This document shows, one piece after another, positions 17,518-23,601 of a stretch of 35,002 bases of DNA. The notes below the pieces were generated by a model. The model made no database searches and had not been told where the DNA came from. It saw only the letters and a list, made by a program, of their open reading frames with translations. Position 1 is the stretch's first letter. Each line of letters begins with the position of its first letter. The position numbers and the translations under genes are program-made. The stretch comes from JABZIP01 sp052173355 (GTDB lineage: Bacteria > Bacillota > Clostridia > Peptostreptococcales > Anaerovoracaceae), in contig JBQMYS010000007.1 of the NCBI GenBank assembly GCA_052173355.1, forward strand, positions 1 to 35,002. The letters run 5' to 3'.

Positions 17518-19473
17518 ATGAAGGGCTATACCAGTGAAACGATTAGAAACATTGCACTTGTAGGACATGGAGGCTGTGGAAAGACAACATTTTTGGAATC
17601 TGCACTCATGGAAACCGGAGCTATCAACAGGTTTGGTAAGGTAGAAGACGGAAATACCGTATCGGACTATGATAAGATGGAAATTGAAAAGGGATTTTCA
17701 ATAAATACATCTGTTGTACCTATAGAGTGGAAAGATAGCAAGATAAACTTCATTGATACTCCTGGGTATTTTGATTTTGTAGGTGAAGTAAATGCGGCGC
17801 TGAGAGCTTCTGAAGCTGCAGTTATACTTGTAGATGCGGGAGCGGGTATACAGGTTGGAACTCAGCAAGCGTGGAAAGCTTGTGAAAGATATAAAAAACC
17901 CAGATTTATAGTAATAAACAAGCGTGATAAAGATGAATTTGATTTTTACAAAACATTTGATGAACTCAAAGCAGAGTTTGGGGATGCGCTAATTCCGTTC
18001 AGTTGGCCGTTAAGTGCCGAAATAGATGACGAACTTAAGGAAGCAATCGCCATGACGAGCGATGAACTTATGGAAAAATATTTCAACGGAGATGATTTCA
18101 GTGATGATGAAATTAGGGAAGGTCTTAGAAAAGGAATCCATGATGGCGGGATAGTACCTGTTTGTTCATCGGCATTTTCATTGGGACATGCGACGGAAGG
18201 ACTTTTGGATGTACTTGTTACATATGTACCGACTCCGCTTGAGCATGGTCCGTATAAGGGTATAAATGATAAAAACGAACCGATAGAGGTAATTTCAAGT
18301 GTCGATTCGCCTATGTCGGCATTCGTATTTAAAACTATAGTTGACCCGTTTGTAGGTAAGATTTCTGTAATGAAAGTAGTAACCGGAAAAATAAATTCCG
18401 GAACTGAAGTGCTGAATGAAAGAACAGGCAAAATAGAAAAACTTGGAAAGCTGTTTTTCTTGAGGGGCAAAAATCAACTTGAATTAAATTATGCTGAAGC
18501 CGGAGATATAGTGGCAGTTGCAAAGTTGCAGTATACGCTTTCGGGAGATACGCTGTGCGATAAAAATAATGTGATGAGGTATTTGCCGCTTGATTATCCG
18601 AAGCCTACATATTTTGTAGCGGTGGAGCCTGTTGACAAGGCGGATGAGGAAAAAATGGGAACGGGATTCACCAAATTGATGGAAGAAGATCCTTCATTTA
18701 CTGTTGTTCGCCATCCGGAAACACACCAAACGCTGATAGGCGGTCAGGGCGAAATGCAATTAAATATAATAATTGCAAAATTGTTGGATAGGTTCGGTGT
18801 AAAGGTAAAAATAGTGCCGCAAAAAATTGCATATAGGGAAACTATCAAAGGCAACTCTGATGTGCAAGGTAAACATAAAAAACAATCGGGTGGCGCAGGA
18901 CAGTATGGAGATGTGCATATCAGATTTTCACCTTCACAGGAAGAATTTGAATTTTCTGAAGAACTTTTCGGAGGCTCGATACCTAAAAACTATGTACCGG
19001 CTGTTGAAAAAGGTTTACTTGAATCCATGCAAAAAGGTCCTTTGGCAGGATGTAAAGTTGTAAATATTAAGGCTGTGTTATATGATGGATCTTATCATGA
19101 TGTTGATTCAAACGAAGTGTCATTTAAAATTGCGGCATCGCTTGCATTTAAGAAGGGTATAGTAGAGGCAAAACCTTGCTTGCTCGAGCCTATAATGCAC
19201 ATGGAAATCAATGTAGATGATAATTACGTTGGCGATGTTATGGGAGACATGAATAAGCGTAGAGGAAAAATTTTGGGAATGGAACCTCTTGCTGAAGGTG
19301 GCCAACGTTTGATTGCGGAAATTCCGCAGGCAGAAAGTTTTGATTATGCAGTTGCGCTTAGAGCTATGACTCAGGCAAAGGGAACATTTACTATAGAATT
19401 TGCAAGATATGAAGAAGTACCTGCGCATTTGGCGGAGAAAATTATAGAAAATTACAAAAAAGAAAATGAATAA
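17518..19473 (+). CDS. Elongation factor G-like translation GTPase
   Basis: A 651-residue paralogue of EF-G. The G1 loop is GHGGCGKT (16-23) rather than the GHIDAGKT of true EF-G, switch I carries EKGFSI instead of ERGITI, G3 is DTPG (80-83) and G4 is NKRD (134-137). Domain IV keeps SGGAGQYGDVHIRF and GSIPKNYVPAVEKGLLE, and domain V keeps GDVMGDMNKRRGKILGME. It is about 40 residues shorter than canonical EF-G and matches the EF-G-like or FusA2-type group found next to a normal fusA in many Firmicutes. AGGGAGG (17505-17511) lies 6 bases from the ATG. It has its own promoter and terminator. Whether it drives translocation, ribosome recycling or another step is not known from sequence. Confidence 0.9.
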   Translation: MKGYTSETIRNIALVGHGGCGKTTFLESALMETGAINRFGKVEDGNTVSDYDKMEIEKGFSINTSVVPIEWKDSKINFIDTPGYFDFVGEVNAALRASEAAVILVDAGAGIQVGTQQAWKACERYKKPRFIVINKRDKDEFDFYKTFDELKAEFGDALIPFSWPLSAEIDDELKEAIAMTSDELMEKYFNGDDFSDDEIREGLRKGIHDGGIVPVCSSAFSLGHATEGLLDVLVTYVPTPLEHGPYKGINDKNEPIEVISSVDSPMSAFVFKTIVDPFVGKISVMKVVTGKINSGTEVLNERTGKIEKLGKLFFLRGKNQLELNYAEAGDIVAVAKLQYTLSGDTLCDKNNVMRYLPLDYPKPTYFVAVEPVDKADEEKMGTGFTKLMEEDPSFTVVRHPETHQTLIGGQGEMQLNIIIAKLLDRFGVKVKIVPQKIAYRETIKGNSDVQGKHKKQSGGAGQYGDVHIRFSPSQEEFEFSEELFGGSIPKNYVPAVEKGLLESMQKGPLAGCKVVNIKAVLYDGSYHDVDSNEVSFKIAASLAFKKGIVEAKPCLLEPIMHMEINVDDNYVGDVMGDMNKRRGKILGMEPLAEGGQRLIAEIPQAESFDYAVALRAMTQAKGTFTIEFARYEEVPAHLAEKIIENYKKENE

Positions 19474-19510
19474 TTGAATTACAGATTATTCGTATAATTT
19501 AGGACTATGT

Positions 19511-19540
19511 ATGGCAAACTGTTTTACAGTTTGCCATTTT
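19511..19540 (+). terminator. Intrinsic terminator after the EF-G-like gene
   Basis: ATGGCAAACTGT (19511-19522) pairs perfectly with ACAGTTTGCCAT (19526-19537) around a TTT loop, followed by a short T run to 19540. It sits 37 bases after the stop codon. Confidence 0.85.
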
Positions 19541-19577
19541 AAAAAATAGGGGATTTGATTAAAAACAGGAGAAATTT

Positions 19578-21053
19578 TTGAATATAATAGTTGAAAAATT
19601 TAAAGAAGTATTAACTTCTGTGGTACCGATAGTGTTTATCGTGTTGCTTTTGAATTTCACAGTCGTTCCGTTACCGGGAGAAGAACTGATTGTGTTTGTA
19701 ATCGCATCTGTATTTTTGGTAATAGGTCTTTCCGGATTTTTGATAGGCGTAGAAGTTGGAATTTCACCTATCGGAGATCATATGGGAGAAGGGCTTGCTC
19801 GAAGCGGCAAGCTTTGGATTGTTTTACTGATTGGACTTTTTTTGGGATTTTTAATTTCTATAGCAGAACCGGACTTACATATAGTAGCAAACCAAGTGTC
19901 GGAAGTTAGTTGCGGACTAATAAGCAAGATGAGTATTGTTTTGGTGGTTTCAATAGGTATAGCAATAATGCTTGCAATCGGGCTTGCAAGAATCATGTAT
20001 AATATTCCGCTTTATATAATACTGGCAACACTATATGTGATAATTTTGATATTAGCATTTTTTACATCTAAAGATTTCATAGCTATTTCGTTTGATGCAT
20101 CGGGAGCGACTACCGGTGCTCTTACGGTACCTTTTGTGCTTTCGCTTGCACTGGGAACTTCAAAGCTTAAAATGGATAGTAAAGCATCGGAAAAAGATAG
20201 TTTTGGGCTTGTAGCTATAGTTTCAACGGGTGCTATTATAGCGGTAATGCTTATGAGTATAGTCAAAAAAACCGATAAAATTTCGGGAGAATTGCCTGTT
20301 ACGGAGTTGAGCGGCGATATAAGCGACAGGTTTTTTCACATATTCGTGCAAACCGTTCCGGAAGTTGCAACTGCACTTTTTCCCGTAATATTTTTGTTTT
20401 TTGTTTTTAATTTTGTATTGCTTAAGTTGAATCGCAGGGAACTTAGAAAGATAACGGTCGGTGTAATATTCACGTTTTTAGGACTTGTGATATTTTTAAC
20501 AGGTGTAAATGCAGGATTTATGCGTGTAGGTTCGATAATAGGAGAAAGTATCGCAAGTAAAGGGAATTTGACATATCCCGTAATTTTGGCATTTATTTTG
20601 GGATTTGTTACTATATTGGCAGAGCCTGCGGTATATGTCTTAACGCATCAAATAGAAGAAGTTACCAGCGGATACGTAAAAAGGTTGTTGGTTTTAGCTA
20701 CACTGGCAGTAGGTGTAGGTATAGCGGTAGCACTGGCGGTACTTAGAATAATGATTCCTGGATTACAACTTTGGCAATTTCTGTTACCGGGATATATTAT
20801 AGCTACGCTTCTCATGTTTATAGCACCAAAACTTTTTGTAGGTATAGCATATGACTCAGGGGGTGTAGCATCGGGACCTATGACGGCAACATTTATATTG
20901 GCTTATACACAGGGGATTGCAAGTGCGACGCCGACAGCGGATGTTTTTTCGGACGGTTTCGGAGTAATAGCTATGGTTGCTATGACGCCGCTTATAGCGT
21001 TACAACTGCTTGGAATATTATTTAAGATTAAATCTAAGAAGGACGGAATATAA
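19578..21053 (+). CDS. Duplicated DUF1538 membrane protein (UmpA+UmpB-like)
   Basis: A 491-residue polytopic membrane protein made of two homologous halves. AEPDLHIVANQVSEVSCG (residues 96-113) matches AEPAVYVLTHQIEEVTSG (348-365), and DASGATTGALTVPF (from Asp173) matches DSGGVASGPMTATF (from Asp426). This is the DUF1538 family. In Halomonas a pair of DUF1538 proteins, UmpA and UmpB, was reported as a two-component Na+/H+ antiporter; here both units would be fused. Cation transport is therefore a plausible inference. The conserved acidic and Gly-rich motifs lie in membrane-associated segments. The TTG start has AGGAGA (19567-19572) 5 bases upstream. The PII-like gene begins 5 bases after the stop, suggesting regulation by that partner. 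Confidence 0.85.
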   Translation: MNIIVEKFKEVLTSVVPIVFIVLLLNFTVVPLPGEELIVFVIASVFLVIGLSGFLIGVEVGISPIGDHMGEGLARSGKLWIVLLIGLFLGFLISIAEPDLHIVANQVSEVSCGLISKMSIVLVVSIGIAIMLAIGLARIMYNIPLYIILATLYVIILILAFFTSKDFIAISFDASGATTGALTVPFVLSLALGTSKLKMDSKASEKDSFGLVAIVSTGAIIAVMLMSIVKKTDKISGELPVTELSGDISDRFFHIFVQTVPEVATALFPVIFLFFVFNFVLLKLNRRELRKITVGVIFTFLGLVIFLTGVNAGFMRVGSIIGESIASKGNLTYPVILAFILGFVTILAEPAVYVLTHQIEEVTSGYVKRLLVLATLAVGVGIAVALAVLRIMIPGLQLWQFLLPGYIIATLLMFIAPKLFVGIAYDSGGVASGPMTATFILAYTQGIASATPTADVFSDGFGVIAMVAMTPLIALQLLGILFKIKSKKDGI

Positions 21054-21057
21054 TATT

Positions 21058-21708
21058 ATGGAACACAAAGGATTTGAACTGATAATTGCAATAGTGAATT
21101 TCGGTATGGGCAGTAAAATGTTAAAATCTGCAAAAAAGTATGGAATCACAGGAGGGACCATAGCACTTGCCAAAGGAACGGCTCGTAAAGGTATATTAAA
21201 TTACTTGGGACTTGGTGATATTAGGAAAGAGATGCTTTGCATGCTCACAGATAAAAAAACGGCTTGCGATGCGCTGGATGCTTTGAGTAGCGAATATAGT
21301 TTGAATAAACCTAATCATGGCATCATATTTACGATGAGTGTCTGCAATGCGGCAGGATGCAGCAAGATTAAAGAAAATCATAGTCTTAAAGGGGAGGAAA
21401 CAAGTATGTATAAGCTGATAACAACGATAGTTGAAAAAGGTAATGCCGAAGATGTGGTGGATGCGGCAACGTTAGCAGGGGCAAAAGGCGGAACTATATT
21501 GAGTGCAAGAGGATCGGGTATCCATGAGCATACGAAAGTGTTTTCTATGAATATAGAACCTGAAAAAGAGATAGTGATGATACTGGTTGAGGAAGCAACC
21601 GTAGAAGAAGTTGTCAAAAAAATCAATGAAAAAATGAATATAGATGAACCGGGCAGGGGAATTGTTTACGTTCAGGATGTAAATAAAACCTATGGAATTT
21701 ATAAATAA
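21058..21708 (+). CDS. Tandem-domain PII-like regulatory protein
   Basis: A 216-residue protein with two PII-like (GlnB/GlnK-fold) domains. Domain 1 spans about residues 1-105 (FELIIAIVNFGMGSKMLKSA, GGTIALAKGTARKG, HGIIFTMSVCNAAGCS). Domain 2 spans 117-216 (MYKLITTIVEKGNAEDVVDA, GGTILSARGSG, GRGIVYVQDV). PII proteins sense ATP/ADP, 2-oxoglutarate or other small molecules and control transporters or enzymes by binding through the T-loop. Here the partner is probably the DUF1538 protein encoded just upstream. The ATG at 21058 fits the domain boundary. An internal ATG at 21406 with a strong SD could produce domain 2 alone. PII membership is clear; the effector is unknown. Confidence 0.85.
   Translation: MEHKGFELIIAIVNFGMGSKMLKSAKKYGITGGTIALAKGTARKGILNYLGLGDIRKEMLCMLTDKKTACDALDALSSEYSLNKPNHGIIFTMSVCNAAGCSKIKENHSLKGEETSMYKLITTIVEKGNAEDVVDAATLAGAKGGTILSARGSGIHEHTKVFSMNIEPEKEIVMILVEEATVEEVVKKINEKMNIDEPGRGIVYVQDVNKTYGIYK
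21391..21408 (+). promoter_or_regulatory. Internal SD and ATG at the second PII domain
   Basis: GGGGAGG (21391-21397) lies 8 bases before ATG 21406, which is codon 117 and begins the second PII domain (MYKLITTIVEKG). This is a better SD than the one before the gene's own first ATG. Confidence 0.6.
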
Positions 21709-21721
21709 ATTCAAATTGGGC

Positions 21722-21750
21722 TTGACAATTTGTCTATGAAGTGGTAATAT
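21722..21750 (+). promoter_or_regulatory. Strong promoter of the cobalamin riboswitch transcript
   Basis: TTGACA (21722-21727, perfect), 17 bases, TAATAT (21745-21750), with TG at 21742-21743 giving an extended -10. Expected start near 21757, about 20 bases before the aptamer. Confidence 0.85.
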
Positions 21751-21775
21751 TACGGTACAAGATTGAATAACATGA

Positions 21776-21955
21776 GCATTGATGTTCTACAACATTTGTT
21801 GTAGCTAAGAGGGAAATGGGTGTGAATCCCATGCGGTCCCGCCGCTGTAAATACATTTTATAACCCTATCCGATTGAAAAAATCGAGAACCACTGGTATA
21901 GCCGGGAAGGTGATAGCAGTTAGTATGAGCCAGAAGACCTGCATTGTTTGCTAAC
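21776..21955 (+). promoter_or_regulatory. Cobalamin riboswitch aptamer
   Basis: The conserved elements appear in order. There is a P2-like hairpin CTACAAC/GTTGTAG (21787-21804), then AGAGGGAA, P4 ATGGG/CCCAT enclosing TGTGAAT (21816-21832), P5 GCGG/CCGC with the conserved CCCGCCGCTGTAA (21833-21850), CCACTG and GGGAAGG in the right-hand half, and a perfect B12 box AGCCAGAAGACCTGC (21928-21942). The aptamer senses adenosyl- or methylcobalamin. The ends are approximate. An expression platform with an intrinsic terminator follows, so B12 should shut off the downstream genes. Confidence 0.95.
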
Positions 21956-21989
21956 CGAAAAGTAATGACGGAGAATCGTTATGTCGGTG
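21954..21989 (+). promoter_or_regulatory. Expression-platform hairpin of the riboswitch
   Basis: Between aptamer and terminator, CCGA and TCGG close a hairpin whose inner stem TAATGA/TCGTTA (one G-U pair) presents the loop CGGAGAA. This is where P13 of cobalamin riboswitches lies. The loop's CGGAG can pair with the L5 segment TCCCG at four of five positions, so a kissing interaction is possible but unproven. Confidence 0.5.
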
Positions 21990-22013
21990 ATATTGCCAAC
22001 ACAGTAAATACGG

Positions 22014-22040
22014 GCTGTAGCATTCGCTACAGCTTTTTTT
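22014..22040 (+). terminator. Riboswitch intrinsic terminator
   Basis: GCTGTAGC (22014-22021) and GCTACAGC (22026-22033) form a perfect 8-bp stem with an ATTC loop followed by seven T. It is about 70 bases after the B12 box and precedes the first gene by 134 bases. Confidence 0.92.
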
Positions 22041-22110
22041 ATTTAAAATTTACTTGGGTTTGAATGGGCGTGCTCGTGGGTCTTGCAGTTAAATTAGTCT
22101 TTTCATTCCT

Positions 22111-22152
22111 GAGGGGAAGCGACTTATTAAGGTCGCTATCCCTCTTCCTTAA
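22111..22152 (+). promoter_or_regulatory. Leader RNA with two mutually exclusive hairpins
   Basis: Hairpin A: GAGGG/CCCTC (22111-22115 with 22140-22144) over AGCGAC/GTCGCT (22118-22123 with 22132-22137), with a GA/AT internal loop and an 8-base apical loop. Hairpin B: TTAAGG/CCTTAA (22127-22132 with 22147-22152). The two overlap and cannot coexist. They lie between the riboswitch terminator and the SD CCGGAGGTG of the next gene, so a second control point on translation or RNA stability is possible. I recognise no known RNA family. Confidence 0.45.
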
Positions 22153-22174
22153 TAATATTCCGGAGGTGAAAAAA

Positions 22175-22453
22175 ATGAATGTAAATTGGTTTAAAAACCC
22201 TGATAATATTGTATATGCAGATACGAAGGAGTTTGTAGATAACTTTGCTAAAGAATCGGGCATATTGAATTTAGGACAGGAAATTGAGAATTTCAAAGCC
22301 AATCCTACACCGGAAGGTAAGATGGTAGCGGGTAAAAAACGAACCAGTGTTAAATTGTTCATTCCGAATATGACATTTGACGAGAAGATTGAAATGGGTG
22401 AAAATGTTTGGTTGTATATGGGTGAAAATTACGAGTGTTATTGTCTTTACTGA
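22175..22453 (+). CDS. Unrecognised 92-residue protein behind the cobalamin riboswitch
   Basis: A small soluble protein (92 residues) that I do not recognise. It begins MNVNWFKNPDNIVYADTKEF, has a charged helical centre, a Lys/Arg-rich VAGKKRTSVKLF stretch near residue 50 and ends NYECYCLY with two Cys close to the C-terminus. There is no signal peptide or membrane segment. The ATG at 22175 is chosen for its excellent GGAGGTG SD (22162-22168) 6 bases upstream; the frame is open further upstream to 22064 but with no SD. It is the first gene after a cobalamin riboswitch, so expression should rise when B12 is scarce. A link to cobamide or cobalt metabolism is inference only; a decayed gene fragment is an alternative. 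Confidence 0.7.
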   Translation: MNVNWFKNPDNIVYADTKEFVDNFAKESGILNLGQEIENFKANPTPEGKMVAGKKRTSVKLFIPNMTFDEKIEMGENVWLYMGENYECYCLY

Positions 22454-22472
22454 TTTGATTGAGTAAGATTGA

Positions 22473-22508
22473 AACCGAATTGTTTAAAGCAGTTCGGTTA
22501 TTTTTTTT
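22473..22508 (+). terminator. Terminator-like hairpin directly before a SD
   Basis: AACCGAATTG (22473-22482) pairs with CAGTTCGGTT (22490-22499) with one G-U pair and a 7-base loop, then A and eight T (22501-22508). The next bases are GGAGG, the SD of the following frame. It may end the riboswitch transcript or act as an attenuator. Confidence 0.8.
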
Positions 22509-22521
22509 GGAGGAAGCCTTT

Positions 22522-22827
22522 ATGAAACAATTAGTCAATATGCCGTTACTTGATTCGGTGCTATCAGAGTATGAAGAAGATGGAGTAAATTATAAAAGAA
22601 AAGGGTTGCTGTTGGATATTGATCATTTATTTTGTACGAATGTTGATATTCGGAATGAATCGGAAGGCATAGAATATGTATTGCAAAAAATGGAAGAACA
22701 TTATGAATTTTTAAAATACATAAAAGCAATTCATTTACATAAATCAATTAGCGGGAATTACGTTAAAAACAATACAGGTGTTTTTTATATTGATATTCTT
22801 ATCTTAATAGTATATACTTTTAATTGA
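22522..22827 (+). pseudogene. Fragment of a TIM-barrel (AP endonuclease 2 / CbiR-like) protein
   Basis: A 101-residue frame with GGAGG (22509-22513) 8 bases before its ATG. Residues about 3-80 (QLVNMPLLDSVL, GLLLDIDHLFCTNVDI, then YIKAIHLHKSISGNYVKN) look like the central strands of a sugar-isomerase-like TIM barrel, where LLDxGHL and IHLH supply metal or active-site residues. Family members run to about 250-290 residues, so roughly 140 N-terminal and some 60 C-terminal residues are absent. The tail after residue 85 turns into non-homologous hydrophobic sequence. CbiR, a cobamide-remodelling hydrolase of this superfamily, is often under cobalamin riboswitches, which fits the location. Both the CbiR identity and the broken status are inferences. 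A short functional protein cannot be excluded. Confidence 0.55.
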
Positions 22828-22847
22828 TAACGTGGCAGGAGGCTCTT

Positions 22848-22952
22848 ATGTTAGGATTGAAAATAATATTTTGCGCTCTGGCATCAATGTCCGTATTGGT
22901 TTTAGGACTTTTTCTTGTGATAAGGCTTTTAAAAGAAATAAAAGGGAAATAA
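22848..22952 (+). CDS. 34-residue single-span membrane peptide
   Basis: A small gene starting at ATG 22848 with a perfect AGGAGG (22837-22842) 5 bases upstream. The peptide begins MLGLKIIFCALASM, has one hydrophobic span (about residues 4-27) and a basic tail (RLLKEIKGK), predicting an N-out/C-in membrane peptide. The stop lies 7 bases before tmk. No known small-protein family was recognised. The strong SD and typical membrane-protein layout support real translation. It may help translation of tmk by coupling, since tmk has only a weak SD, or act as a membrane microprotein. Confidence 0.6.
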   Translation: MLGLKIIFCALASMSVLVLGLFLVIRLLKEIKGK

Positions 22953-22959
22953 TTTAGTA

Positions 22960-23601
22960 ATGAAGTATAGAGGAATTTTCGTAACATTTGAAGGACTTGA
23001 CGGAACAGGGAAAACAACACAAATAAAATATTTAAAAAAATGGCTTGAAACAAAGGAAATCCCTGTAATAGTAACCAGAGAACCGGGAGGGACCCGATTA
23101 GGGGAACGCATCAGAAAATTGGTACTCGATGCGAAAAATGACAATATGTCTTATAGAACGGAACTTCTTTTGTACGCGGCGGCAAGAGCACAGCATATTG
23201 AAGAAATTTTAAAGCCTGCATTAAGTGACGGCAAGGTCGTGCTTTGCGATAGATTTGTGGATTCGAGCATAGCATATCAAGGATATGGTCGCGACATGGT
23301 AGAAGAAGCCATGCAAATAAATGCTCCTATGCTCAAGGAATTGACACCGGATATTACATTTCTTTTTAGGATGAAGCCTGAAATGTCGAAAGAGCGAATA
23401 GGAATTAGAACAAATGACAGGATGGAAAAGCAGAGCATTGAATTTTATGAAAGAGTATATATGGGATATGAGAAGATGAGGAAAGCAGACCCTGATAGGA
23501 TAATCCCACTTAATGCAAGCTTGTCCAGAAAACAGTTAAGAGAGCAAATAAGCATAAAAATACAAGCAATTATTGGTAGTAGAGGACTTTATGATATTTA
23601 G
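22960..23601 (+). CDS. tmk: Thymidylate kinase
   Basis: Tmk phosphorylates dTMP to dTDP for DNA synthesis. The 213-residue product is full length and has the P-loop EGLDGTGKTT (11-20), the DR motif in DRFVDSSIAYQGYGRD near residue 90, TREPGGTRLGE (substrate site) and the LID region RIGIRTNDRMEKQ. The nearest SD-like sequence is the AAGGG inside the preceding 34-codon gene, so translation may be coupled. The 3' end overlaps the holB-like gene by 11 bases. The order tmk-holB-ricT is a conserved Firmicutes arrangement. Confidence 0.97.
   Translation: MKYRGIFVTFEGLDGTGKTTQIKYLKKWLETKEIPVIVTREPGGTRLGERIRKLVLDAKNDNMSYRTELLLYAAARAQHIEEILKPALSDGKVVLCDRFVDSSIAYQGYGRDMVEEAMQINAPMLKELTPDITFLFRMKPEMSKERIGIRTNDRMEKQSIEFYERVYMGYEKMRKADPDRIIPLNASLSRKQLREQISIKIQAIIGSRGLYDI

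Noticed and set aside
17946..18470. A 174-codon open frame on the minus strand
   Set aside because: It lies wholly opposite the EF-G-like gene, is Ser-rich and low in complexity, and has no family motif, as expected of an antisense shadow of a long real gene.
19493..19498. TATAAT just before the terminator of the EF-G-like gene
   Set aside because: There is no -35 at suitable distance and any transcript would meet the 12-bp terminator hairpin after a few bases.
22064..22174. Upstream in-frame extension of the 92-residue gene
   Set aside because: It has no SD, covers the structured leader, and the ATG at 22175 has a far better ribosome site.
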